A DNA stretch of 64,000 nucleotides from Batkoa obscura (Eukaryota; Entomophthoromycota; Entomophthoromycetes; Entomophthorales; Batkoaceae). Positions 47,077 through 57,734 of the stretch are shown here, piece by piece. The DNA lies in assembly GCA_030770535.1 (NCBI GenBank), contig JASVEC010000001.1, forward strand, positions 372,001 through 436,000, in the 5' to 3' direction. The notes beneath the pieces were generated by a model. It did no database searches and had not been told where the DNA came from. It saw nothing but the letters and a program-made list of their open reading frames with translations. A program made the position numbers and the translations under genes. Each line of letters opens with the position of its first letter. Positions within the stretch are counted from its first letter, which is position 1.

Positions 47077-48087
47077 ATAGAACTTTTAAGTTAGTTATTA
47101 AGTGATTTATAAGTAGCTGTAGTTTTCTTATGAGAAGTAAATATAATATAATATTTAATGTTTAATGTTTAATTTTATTGTTGGTCATTGATTTAAAGTT
47201 TCTAATTTATTTATTTTAATCTTTTGTTGATTAATATCATTATTTACTATTTGTTAAAATAACAGTCGATTAATGACACTTCAAACAATAATAGTCTTTT
47301 ACTATAATCTTGACTTATAAAACAATACATTTATCATGGCATATATATTTGTTTTTATTTAGATAATTATAAACTTATGTTTAAATATTTATTTAATTCT
47401 ATGTTTAAATATAGTATTAATAATGATATTGATAATTTGATAAATGATTGCATATCTTTTAAATAATATATAATCTTAATAGAAACTCCAGTTTAGATTT
47501 TATACTACTTTAGTTGCAATTGAGTCGGTTTTGTTGATTTTATTGACTAAGTTATTTAATTGTGTCGTTAAGTATAAAAAGGAAGAAATCTTAATAAAAG
47601 TAAACTGTTTCTTACTTCAATGAAAAAGGATTTTTATCATGTTAACAATTACAGGTTCCATGTAAGGTAGGGTAGGGTACTTGGGTGATCGGATTTTAAT
47701 TTAGCATTTATATGGATCAAGGTGTACCTCAGAGCGAAATTGATAAGGCATCCGCTTATACAATGCGTTTCTGAAAGGGATAGTCTCATATTTGTTATAT
47801 TTGTTAACTTATAGAAATATATCGTGATCCATTCTAAATGTTATTTTTTAGTTGTATTAAATATGCGTTGACTATTAAATTAATATTGCTAAAGAAAGTA
47901 TCTACAGCTATACTAGACCTTATAAATAAGTGTAGATGTAATGATAAACCTTTTATATTACGAAGATATTATTAAAATATACTCATTTTAATGTATAATC
48001 TTTTTATAGTTTAAATAATACTCATAACATAATGTAATATCAAATTAATTTAATGCTTAATTACGTTTATTTAAAGACCTTTGATTA

Positions 48088-48197
48088 ATATGGGGTATCT
48101 TTTTTAGTTTCATTATTTTTTTCCGTTTTTTAAACGATATTCTATTGTGTGAAAAAAATGTTAGCAAATTTCTTAAACAAAAAAGACATCCCCATAT
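48088..48197 (+). mobile_element. 105-base TIR element, copy 12
   Basis: Starts ATATGGGGTATCTTTTTTAG and ends AGACATCCCCATAT. The central palindrome is worn (AAACGATATT). Confidence 0.82.
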
Positions 48198-48557
48198 AAA
48201 TAAGTATTTAAAAAATATTTAATAAGCATTATTTTATTATGATAATGCTTTTAAAAAGCAATAAGGATCCTACTCTATACCATTTCTCTAACATATCTAT
48301 ATTATAATATCTTTATATTCTTTTATAAACAAAGTGCAATTTTATATCATTTTAATAAACTTTGATCTTACTCATTTACATAATTAAAATAGATTATTTT
48401 ATTATAGTTTTAGTTTTTAAATATCCACATTCAATTCCATAACAGCTGTAATCCCAATGCTTTAACTTTTAAACTATTTACACTATATACATTAATTAAT
48501 GTATATAATACTTTTTAGTTGTCAGCGTAGATAATAAACGTTGGTTAAAGTTGTAAC

Positions 48558-48667
48558 ATAAGATGATGTTTTTTTTGGTTTCATTACTTTCTCCATTTTT
48601 TAGGCACTATTTATTTGAGTGGAAAGATTATTAGTAAAATTCTTAAACAAAAAAATACATCCCCATA
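48558..48667 (+). mobile_element. 105-base TIR element, copy 13
   Basis: Starts near ATAAGATGATGTTTTTTTTG and ends ATACATCCCCATA, with a four-base duplication inside (ATTTATTTGAGTGG). Confidence 0.82.
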
Positions 48668-49063
48668 AGTTAATAGATAGAACTTATATAACTATTTGTC
48701 TTTTTATGAAGTATTTTTACCAAGTTTAAAAGGGTAAATTTTAAATGATAAGCGGATTAAAATGAAAATTAAGCTTTAAATTATCATATATTAAAATAAT
48801 GTTTTAAATATAAAAATTAAATCATTGTTATAATATAATTATATCTCTACATCATATCCATCATACCACCAAACTATCAAAAATCCCTTTCCATTTAACA
48901 CAGCAAAATCAATTTCATTCTCTAGCCAATAATAGACGTTTAAAATTCCACTCTCAATTTTTCTCATTATTATTAATTGCAGCAAAAACCTCCACATTAC
49001 AGCCTTAAATTTAAAATTTAATTAATAAACAATTTCATTTACTCTATTTAATCCTCCTAAAAA

Positions 49064-49510
49064 ATGCCACAATCCCCCGAAACTCAAGTTCAAACTTCAG
49101 AGCCAAAAAATCAAGGCTCTAATACAGTAACTATAACTGAAACTGTAACTCCTGTGGACTCAGCTCAAGATACTGTACGTTTAACAGTGGAAGGAGAAGC
49201 TGGAGAAAGTAGGGGTCCAAGAGTAAGATGGGACAGTGAAGTGATTGATAATGAAGGGATGAATAAAAAGAAGTCAAAAGGTAAGTTTAGCATTTCATTT
49301 ATTTATTTTATCAGAATATAAGTTTTATGAAATAATTTTTAACATTCCATTTTTATAGTATGTTGTATCTTTAAAAAAGAACGGGCAGTAGGAGAAAGTT
49401 CATCAGAGGATGAGAGTTCCTCAGGAGAGGAACATGAGTATCAGGGGAATAGAATAGGCTCTCCAAATAATTATGAAAGGGTTGGAAAAAGGAAAGGTAA
49501 AATTATTTAG
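49064..49510 (+). CDS. YPI1: Type 1 phosphatase inhibitor Ypi1/PPP1R11
   Basis: Two exons (49064-49280, 49359-49510), 122 residues. The PP1-binding core is plain: RVRWDSEVIDNEGMNKKKSK, in which RVRW is the RVxF-type docking motif, continuing across the intron to VCCIFKK and a Ser/Glu stretch with SSSEDESSSGEE. The N-terminal third is Thr/Val-rich and variable; the C-terminus is basic. The family regulates nuclear protein phosphatase 1 (Glc7 in yeast). Size agrees with fungal and animal members (about 120-155 residues). Because the coding part spans an intron only 78 bases long, gene finders may stop at 49321. Confidence 0.93.
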
Positions 49511-49869
49511 TTAAATTCAATTTTATAGTGCTAATGTTTACTTAGCACACTCGCATAATTGTAAAAAGAGATAAAGAAAAGATTGGAGTTTAAAATATAT
49601 GTCAAAGTTTATCCGTGGTTTATAATTAAACGTTTCAAAAAAGCATTAAAGTTTGATCAAGAGGCGGCCATGATTATTAAATAGAAATGTATCACCAACT
49701 TAAATCCACTTTGTTTCTAATAAAATAGTTCACATTAAATTCTATCATGCTATTAAACTTGTAAAAATGTATTGATTTTAACATGAATTTTAAAGAAATG
49801 TAAAATTTTATTTCAGTAGATTTACAGATTAAGTTAAAAAGCAATTTAAATTAAGCAAACGTAAACTCT
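49511..49869. other. Convergent spacer
   Basis: AT-rich 3' flanks of the Ypi1-like and Gid4-like genes. Nothing recognised. Confidence 0.6.
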
Positions 49870-51342
49870 TCAAAAAGATGGCCACTCTTTTTTGATACGG
49901 GCAAAAGTTCCAACCTTTGAAAAGGTTTTGATGTAGGGTCATGATAATAGCCTAAAATTTGTTTAATATCATTATTAATAATATATAAATTATTAGAATC
50001 TACCTTCAATAAACCCATCTGATCTACGTATACATATGTAATAAAATCCAGCAATGGTTAGTCCAGATTCTTGAGCAAGTATATTTACAAAACATTTTTC
50101 TATTCTTTAATTAATATTATTAAACGGTGAACAGCTTAAAGTCTTACCTTTCCATCTCATAAATATATATTTATCCAATATTTTAGAACATGTTTCTTTA
50201 TCCTTACTAAATAAAAATTAGATTATAAACAATAAAAATGCTTTATAATAACTTACAAAGCTTGTCTTAACTCTTTAAATGCATATAACTTCTTCCAATG
50301 CTTAATATCTGTTTCTTTATCTGCTCCCCATTTACGTGTCCAAAAATCGTAATTTACAAAGTCAATTACCTAACAATTATTACTATTTAAAGTTAAAAAA
50401 ATGTGTATTTTATCTTACCTCTCCTTCCCAATAAGTGACTACTGTTGATGACGTAACTGGTGTATTTAATGCTTCCATCAATCCAACCACCGCTCCTGTA
50501 TTATGGTCTACTGAATTTATAGCCTTGTCAATAAAAACATTAATATTTTTATACTTACTAAATTTATTTATTACCACTTTAACTTCCCAATGTTCTTTAT
50601 CACCAAAATCTCTTCGATTTGAATAGTGATTCTGGGTACCTTCAAAGCACTGTCCAGCACTTAAAAAAGATAATGGATCACACTTCCAGTTATTTAAACT
50701 TAATGATATGCTATTTAATATCATTTCTGTTGTACTCTCTCTTAACTTAGAGCTAATTGATTTTTCGTATGTCCTACTTGGATTAGATTGAACTGAATCT
50801 TCGCGACTATTTCGAAAAAATGAGGTTAAAGTTTCTCTTAATATCTCTTGTTCATGGCCATTAAGCTGTCCAAGCTCCCAACTTTGGTTTGATAAATCTT
50901 CAGATAAATCTTCTTCTTCTTCACTGTTATCTGTTGATTCTTCCTCCCCTTCTTCTTCCTCTTCTTCACTGCAAGTTTCTTCCTCTTCTTCAACTCTTAT
51001 AGCGTCCTCATCACTGGTTGCTATATCCCCTATTTCTTCATCGTCTTCTTCATTGTCCATCTCGTCCTCTTGTGCTAAATTGGATCTTGGTACATATCGT
51101 ACCGAATCTCCTAAACCTTGACCTAAACTTTGAAACACTACTCGGTCACCTATTCTTATCCCAGCAACATCTCGGTTCTCAAACCTAAACACAATTGCGT
51201 TGGAACGTTGTAAATTACTATTTAGAATTTCGGGTTGTGAAGATCTATCGACCGAGGATTCCCTTCTTCTAGAACTTGTTCTTGAGGTTGTTATCTGAGT
51301 TAGATGGTCGGACGCAGATGTTGGATAGTCTTGGGGACGCAT
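49870..51342 (-). CDS. GID complex substrate receptor (Vid24/Gid4 family)
   Basis: Five exons on the minus strand (50419-51342, 50257-50369, 50148-50216, 50004-50099, 49870-49951), 427 residues. The C-terminal half is the Vid27/Vid24 beta-barrel that binds degrons: FLSAGQCFEGTQ, WEVKVVINKF, VVTYWEGEVIDFVNYDFWTR, ADKETDIKHWKKL, KYIFMRWKEKC and AGFYYICIRRSDG follow the Gid4 order closely. As a receptor of the GID/CTLH ubiquitin ligase, relatives recognise N-terminal Pro or similar degrons and send gluconeogenic enzymes to the proteasome. The first 200 residues are unusual, with a long Glu/Asp-rich run (about residues 90-150) not present in yeast Gid4. The bulk of the family domain is split by four short introns. 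Gid10/Gid11-type receptors remain possible. Confidence 0.9.
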
Positions 51343-52237
51343 ATTTGAACTTTAATAAATACTATACAGGAAAGAATAAAATTGAATAAAAATAAATTGA
51401 TTAATAAAAGTTCTAAACTTTAGTTGTTTCAATCAAAGGTTCAGGGCTGTGCGAATTGAATCATGGTACTTAATCTGTTCAAATTTTTAACTGTATTTGG
51501 TTGATTATTGGAGCTTATTAACAAAAATGACCTCATATTTTTTCCTAGTGTTAAAGCCCTTTTTCACTTAAATGCTTTTTTTTAGAATTCTGCTTTTTTT
51601 TCAGCCTAATTATTGCTTGAAATTATTCTTCGTTTAGTTGCTTAGCTTAACCACAGATTTTAAATATCAGTTTATTAACTTTTAAATTTAAATTTCAGTG
51701 TTTTTAATTTATTACTAGTGTTTTAATTGATATGATTCTAGTTATTTTACAAAATTTATAAAAATAACAGTCACTTTGAATCTTTATTTTTTAAATTATT
51801 ATAGATTGTTCTTTTATTTGCTGTTTTTTTATATTTAATAATCCTCTTTGATCAAATTTGATTAAACAAGCAGAAATAGAAAGTGCAAAAAAAAAATACA
51901 TCAGATAAGTAATATAAAGATAAAAATTTGTTTACAAAGTTATAATTTGTTAATATACAACCAAGTTGAATAAAAACTTCTCATTTTAAAAATAATTTTG
52001 AATGATTTTATTAAAATGGCGCCAACATTTTCCCAGAAATAAGGTTAACCAATAGGCGGATTAATAGTTAGAAGAACAACACTGATAATTGGTTGGCCCT
52101 TTAGTAGGAACTTCACCTTATGACCCAATTTCTCTAATCTCAAAAATTCAAAATATCAATTTGATACGAGTGAGAAAAAAAAGTATATAAAGAACTCCTC
52201 CATCCCCACTTCTAAAAAAAGCTTTATTCCTATAATA
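51343..52237. other. Divergent promoter region
   Basis: Between the Gid4-like gene and a secreted protein gene. AT-rich; a TATA box for the rightward gene is at 52184-52192. Otherwise nothing recognised. Confidence 0.6.
52184..52192 (+). promoter_or_regulatory. TATA box of the secreted protein gene
   Basis: TATATAAAG, 46 bases before the ATG at 52238. Confidence 0.55.
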
Positions 52238-53010
52238 ATGTTATACAACAAACTAATCCTCCTAATAACACTGACAATCTCAATCATACATTGCACTTCA
52301 AATAACAGTGCTACAACCATTATCAACAGGCACTTAAATAACACTAACAACAACCTATTAAATCGAAGAAGGTTCCAAAACGAACTTAAAAATAAATTAA
52401 AGATCCCAAACAAGTCCGATGATTCTTTGCCCAAGGCAGTAGATGGTGTTGAGTTGACTGACCCAACATCACAAATACAAAATACTTTTACCACTTGGGA
52501 CATCAATGGCCGTCCTATTGTAACGACAAAAGCAGTGGTTCCATCCGAGTCAGCTCTTATCACTTGGGATCAACTTGGGAGGCCAGTAACCATTACTAAA
52601 GATAAAGCTGCAGTTACTCGTACCAGTACCAGTGAAAGTACTTTAGATCCAACATTAACATCTACTTCAAAGAAAGTAGATAAGGGTAAACTTTATTATC
52701 ACATTATTTCAGTGTTAAAATTAACTCAAATATAAATTTAGGTCTAATGACCTCCAGTACTCCAAAGGCAACCGCTCCCTTAGGTAGCCCAATGGGTTCA
52801 GAATGGTCCAAAACGAGAAGTAAGTTTAGCAGACGGTTACCAATTCCATCAGATACAAGGGGGTCGTTATATACTGTTTCTAATCAAGCTAAAGAAGCAT
52901 CTGCCGATGATGGTTCTGTGACAGATTCTAGTTCCGCTAGTGCTTTGAGTGTGCCTAATGTGACTATTTTCACCATTTGCTTTATTATGAGATGGATGTT
53001 GTTAGATTAA
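52238..53010 (+). CDS. Secreted Ser/Thr-rich cell-surface protein
   Basis: Two exons (52238-52685, 52742-53010), 238 residues. A signal peptide (residues 1-19, LLITLTISIIHC) is followed by an Asn-rich part. Two copies of a short motif then follow, TWDINGRPIVTTK and TWDQLGRPVTITK (consensus TWDxxGRPVTxTK), about 24 residues apart. After a Ser/Thr-rich segment the protein ends in SSSASALSVPNVTIF and a hydrophobic tail, which resembles a GPI-attachment signal. The TWD-x-x-G-R-P motif occurs in fungal secreted and wall proteins. The expected place is the cell surface or wall; no enzymatic domain is seen. The gene may be fast-evolving. Family name unknown to me. Confidence 0.82.
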
Positions 53011-54106
53011 AAAGAATTGATGGAAGGGGATATGGGAGACAATGTATACTAGAGTATTTTAATTAATAAATGCAATCGACTTTTAATATTAGCTTTGGGA
53101 TATTGAGATTATTGATTATTGATTGTTGTCATGATTTAGTAGAAACCATTTATTATTTTTTGCAAAATTTTGAAAGAGAAAACTCACAAATGTTTTATTA
53201 TTGGTAGAAGTTTAAGTTTTATGATTAATTAACATATAAAGGGAAATAAGTGAAAGGGAATAGGTAAATAAGGATGTAGGACTACGGGAAAGGCGGAAAA
53301 GCAGGTAGCTCAGATTGGTCTAAACTATTAATTTGATTTTTTTTAAACTTAAAATATTTTAAAACAGTTTCAAGAATAATTGCAACAAATTAAAGGATTT
53401 GAAACAAATATTTAAAGCTTAATTTTATAAAATGAAATCAATTTTTTAAATAACTTTTAGTAAATGCTTGTTAATATTTTATAGTAACATTGATAAATAT
53501 TTTGAAATAAAACAACATAGTCTGCCGAAAATCAACGAAGTTCTTGATACTAACAAAAGCTATATTCAATTGCATTAAAACGGCACTAGCATACAACTAG
53601 AAGCTCCCCTATTCAAGTTGATGTTTCAAATTCATTTTTTTGTTTACCAAATTTATGCATAGTCGCGAAAAAATGGCATAAAAAAGTAAAATGTTTCTAA
53701 TGGATTTTATTCACCTGGTGAAATTAGTTAAGAAGAATAAAACAACTCTTAATTTTTTTGCATAATTTCAATGCAAGCATTTTAAAATAACTAAGGCTTT
53801 ACAAAACGACAACTGATAAACTGGGAATTGGGTAATGGAGGTGAGATTTAGCTATTAAGGAACCGGATTAAGTAATTGCTAACCTGGTATGACGAATGAA
53901 AAATTCGATTTTATAATTTTTTCGGTTTTTTTTAATGAATAAAAAATTTCAGAGGATAAATAAAATAAAGCACAGATATTTTAAAAAGCATAAACTTTAA
54001 TACAAATAAAGAATAAAATGCCTAGTATATAAATGAGACTGGAGGTAGAAAAAGAAGAAATAAAAAGAAGAAATAAAATAATTATAATAACAATACTATT
54101 ATAAAA
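53011..54106. other. Intergenic, AT-rich
   Basis: No gene seen. A TATATAAA box at 54026-54033 precedes the Kelch-type gene. Confidence 0.6.
54026..54033 (+). promoter_or_regulatory. TATA box of the Kelch-type gene
   Basis: TATATAAA, 74 bases before the ATG at 54107. Confidence 0.5.
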
Positions 54107-55237
54107 ATGTTGAATTTCGCCATAGTTTTAGTTCAATTACTTTATGTAACTGGTAACAATGAATGTTTCTATCACGACGATAAGGTATATTCAGTCAACA
54201 AAGATGGTATTGACAGTTATGAGATAAACAATAATGGCCCATGGAATCAAGTCAAATCAATCGACAATATTCAATCTTTTACTTTAAACAATAATAATAA
54301 TCAATTATTATTTATTAATGATAAATTGAATAGTATGGATCTTAATAATTATGATGTTAAGGAACTTTCGAGTGTTCCTACTAATAACCTGGTGTTGAGT
54401 ATGGATGAAGCTAATTCTATCCTATATGCTAAGAGTAACAGTAATAACACTCTATACGACTATAAATTGAGAACCAAAGAGTTTAATGTATTAAATGAAA
54501 ATAAGGATGCTTCAACTGGAGGATTTCAATATTATAATAATCAATTAGTTGTATTGGGCGGAATTGAACAAACGCTGAATGAAATTCAAATCTACGATAT
54601 TACAAGTAAACAATGGAAAAACCAAAAGATTCAAGGGGATTTACCATCATCACGTAAAGATTATGATCTTCAAGTAATTGATGACAAATTGTATTTAATT
54701 GGTGGAAAAAATTTCAATAATCAAATAATTACTAACAAGTTATGGGTATTAGACTTAAAAGAATATACTTGGTCTTCAATTTCTTTGAATTCTATTAATC
54801 AATTATTTAATAATAATCAAATTAAATGTCAACTAATTGTTAATAATGAATTTTATACTATCTCCAACAATAACCAAGCTATTAAATTAAATTTACAACA
54901 AAACAGTAATCGAAGTTATTTAACAAACGACAGTATCATTATATTAAACAATAATACTAACAACGGTAAACCACAGACTGATAAGACCAATTATTATACA
55001 AACAAGATTTTGATTGCTCTAGCTATTGCTTTAGGTATGAATTGTTGTACAGTTGTCACTTTCTTCTTATATATTGAATTGACAAAGAAATTGGAAAAAA
55101 TGTTACTTTCTTTTAAAAATAATAATAATCATGTTGATAATGCTTCTACCATTGAATCCATACGCTCAAGTTCTAAACCTTCATTTGAGTGGAAGGAATC
55201 TAAAGATAGCGATACTTTTAAATTGGCTATGAATTAG
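54107..55237 (+). CDS. Kelch-repeat type I membrane protein
   Basis: An intronless 376-residue protein. A signal peptide covers about residues 1-17 (MLNFAIVLVQLLYVTG). Kelch-like blades are seen in GGFQYYNNQLVVLGGIEQTLNEIQ and KDYDLQVIDDKLYLIGGK, with the double-Gly and later Trp expected (KLWVLDLKEYTW). The number of blades is fewer than the usual five to seven or strongly diverged, so the propeller may be partial. A transmembrane segment at about residues 298-323 (ALAIALGMNCCTVVTFFLY) is followed by a 50-residue cytosolic tail rich in Ser. Such Kelch-TM proteins are common and expanded in early-diverging fungi. Likely a cell-surface adhesion or sensing protein (inference). Asn codons are abundant in the middle. 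Confidence 0.82.
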   Translation: MLNFAIVLVQLLYVTGNNECFYHDDKVYSVNKDGIDSYEINNNGPWNQVKSIDNIQSFTLNNNNNQLLFINDKLNSMDLNNYDVKELSSVPTNNLVLSMDEANSILYAKSNSNNTLYDYKLRTKEFNVLNENKDASTGGFQYYNNQLVVLGGIEQTLNEIQIYDITSKQWKNQKIQGDLPSSRKDYDLQVIDDKLYLIGGKNFNNQIITNKLWVLDLKEYTWSSISLNSINQLFNNNQIKCQLIVNNEFYTISNNNQAIKLNLQQNSNRSYLTNDSIIILNNNTNNGKPQTDKTNYYTNKILIALAIALGMNCCTVVTFFLYIELTKKLEKMLLSFKNNNNHVDNASTIESIRSSSKPSFEWKESKDSDTFKLAMN

Positions 55238-56057
55238 TTATTATTTATCTTTTCTATTATTTATATCATTTATATCATTTTTAATAAAAAATAAACAAAT
55301 TCTTGTTTTAATCAAGTTTATAGTCATTATCCACTGTTTATTGTACTATTAGGCTAAATTCAATATTCAAAGATATAACTAGAGTGTCTACTACAAATGA
55401 AACGTATAAGTTTATTGCTCTGTTTTTATTATCTATAAAATACTTCAAAGAGTATAAATATTAAAAAAAAAACGGTATATAAAACACAAGCACTTCGATT
55501 TAAATAACATTTGCAAATAAACTTTAGCTTCATTTATAAAATTAGTGTATTCAGTCAAGTATAGTTTACTCGTTTAAGATGAACTTTAACTTGCTGAGGG
55601 ATTCGAACCCGTATTTTAGGAAGATGCTTCCTAATTTTATATTTATGGCCTACCAAGTCAACTCTTTTTCAAGATAGCTGAGTATGATTGGGCCAAATGC
55701 CAAATTTTAAAAAGGGCCTGTATACTAACCAGTTGCACTAAGCAAGCAATGTTTTGCTGGGATAGATTTGAACTATTTGACTAAATTTTGTTAGATTTTT
55801 CATAAGTCAATGAAATGGCAACTATCAAAAGTAAGGAGATAGAAATAAAAATAAAAAAAGCTGCTCTCAAATGAAGGTCAACCAGTTTAATAAGATTTAA
55901 ATTTCATTTAAAATCCTATTCAAGGAAAATAATCGCACTGAATTTGACACCTCAGTAAAAAAACTTAGCTCAAGAAAAAAATTGGTGGCTTCAAGAAATT
56001 TCAAACTTTAATTCCAAAAAACTCATTTTCTTTATCTTTAATCAATATTCAAATAAA
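55238..56057. other. Intergenic with tRNA-like segments
   Basis: Apart from the tRNA-like segment listed separately, AT-rich sequence only. Confidence 0.55.
55589..55747 (-). tRNA. tRNA-like segment, probably a pseudogene or derived repeat
   Basis: On the minus strand it starts GCTTGCTTAGTGCAACTGG, with a D-arm-like GGTTAGTATAC, and ends with a T-arm-like GGGTTCGAATCCCTC followed at once by AGCAAGT. The latter can pair with GCTTGCT over seven positions (one G-U). The T-stem has two mismatches and the middle is about 80 bases too long, containing a second D-arm-like stretch and the hairpin TTAGGAAG/CTTCCTAA. I cannot place an anticodon arm, so this is not a confident functional tRNA. Confidence 0.3.
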
Positions 56058-57595
56058 ATGGATTTTTCATCCAGTACAACTACCGAATCACCCGCATGTC
56101 CATTATGTCAAAAATCATTCAACTTATTTCGTTCAAAAAATCATTGCAATTTATGTAATCAAGACTTTTGTTCTTCTTGTCGACATAAGACGAATTTTTT
56201 AATAAGTCAATTAAATTCAAAATCTGCTTGTAAAGTTTGTGCTATTGTTTGTTTAGGTAAGATATTAACTTTTAATGTATAATTTGTATCTAAACAATAG
56301 CCAACATTTTCCTTCTTTAGTACCTCAATTAGATTCTACTCAAATCACCAAATTACCTATCAAATTAAGCATGGGGATCCTTAAAGCATACAACTTACCA
56401 AAGAACCAATTTTTAGAACGAAAAGACATAGTACTAGCAATTATAAATAAAACGAAATTTACACAAGATACTATAAGATTATATAGAAATAATTGGAATG
56501 CTATTGAAAAGGAAATTATTGTTTGGAAAAATTTACTACCTCAGATAAGTAATGCATTGGAAAGTGGGTTTAAAGAGAGTGGAAGTGGAAATGGGAATGT
56601 GAGAGTGGAAAGGAATAGCAACGGGAATGGCAATATTGGGAATACGAGTACGAGTGGGAGTAATAATCAACAAAATTCATCAACTGAGATGCCTTCCTTT
56701 GGCTTAGATGGCTTATCTGAAATGTTCAATGGTTTACCATTTGGCAATAATAATAATAATAATAATAATAATACAAATCAAACACAACAAAATACTAATT
56801 ACAATCATAATACAAATAATAACACAGTGAATTTTAATCCCATTCAAGATTTTTTTCATGGTTTAAATACAACTTTTAATGGTAATGATAATAATCAACA
56901 ACAGCAAGCTCAATATACTCCTAGTACTACGCAAACAAATGCTAGTTACAATACCCGTCCAACTACGAGTAATAATACACAATCAGCAGCTGGGAACGAT
57001 TTAAATCAACAAAATAATACTCAACCAAGGCCACAACCAGATAGTACTAATATTAATATAAATCGTCAAATGAGCCATCCATCATCATCACAAAATAAAG
57101 AAACAGTAAATACAAGTAAGTGGTATTTTATTATTTATAATAATTTAAAACTAATATAATAATACATTAGAACAAATTTTAAAAGATTTAATTAAATCAG
57201 AAGATTATGAAGATAAAGTGAAAAAATTGCCTGTTAAACAATTAAAACAAATATTAAAAGAGAATTTAATTAATTTTGAGATGATATTAGAAAAGAAGGA
57301 ATTAATTAATAAAGTCAATTACTTGATCCATTCTACAAAACAAGAATCTATTCAAAACGTCACTAACAATGAAATTGCCAACCCTGAATTAGAAGAACAT
57401 GGATTAGAAGATAATTTTTTATCGGATGAAAATTTATGCAAAATATGTTATGAAAATTCCATTAATTGTGTACTATTAAATTGTGGTCATTCAATTGCAT
57501 GTGTTGAATGTGGTAAAGAATTATTAAAAAATTTATTACCTTGTCCAATTTGTAGAGCAGATATATCAAAAGTTATTCGAATTTATAAATCTTAA
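56058..57595 (+). CDS. FYVE/SAP/RING E3 ligase (RNF34/RFFL type)
   Basis: Three exons (56058-56256, 56321-57115, 57171-57595), 472 residues. The N-terminus is a FYVE-like zinc finger (CPLCQKSF, HCNLCNQDFCSSC, CKVC at about residues 13-62). A first SAP-like helix pair follows (PIKLSMGILKAYNLP), then an Asn/Gln-rich linker of about 170 residues. A second SAP-like segment (LPVKQLKQILKENLI) precedes a C-terminal RING of the CARP type: CKICYENSINCVLLNCGH and CPICRADI. This domain order matches animal RNF34/RFFL (CARPs), which are membrane-associated E3 ubiquitin ligases. The first intron uses the acceptor after CCTTCTTTAG at 56320, chosen because the earlier AG breaks the frame. The poly-Asn run (56747-56772) is encoded by AAT repeats. 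Confidence 0.88.
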
Positions 57596-57734
57596 AATTA
57601 ATATGAAGTCAACTTACTTATTATTAATTAAGATTATTGAAATGACTGAGTTTAAATTGATTAATATTAATGACAATAATTAGGAAGATGATAATAATAT
57701 GACAGTTTAATGATTTTTTGTTTTCTATTTTTTA

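Larger units (their letters stand above)
47077..49063. other. Intergenic with two TIR elements
   Basis: Contains copies 12 and 13 of the 105-base element, the only ones in the right half of the window. A GC-richer stretch near 47660-47780 includes GTACTTGGGTGATCGG, slightly like the end of 5S rRNA, but no full gene. The promoter of the Ypi1-like gene is at the right end. Confidence 0.55.

Noticed and set aside
47660-47690. Possible 5S rRNA
   Set aside because: Only a short segment (GTACTTGGGTGATCGG) resembles the 3' part of 5S; the rest does not fit in length or sequence.
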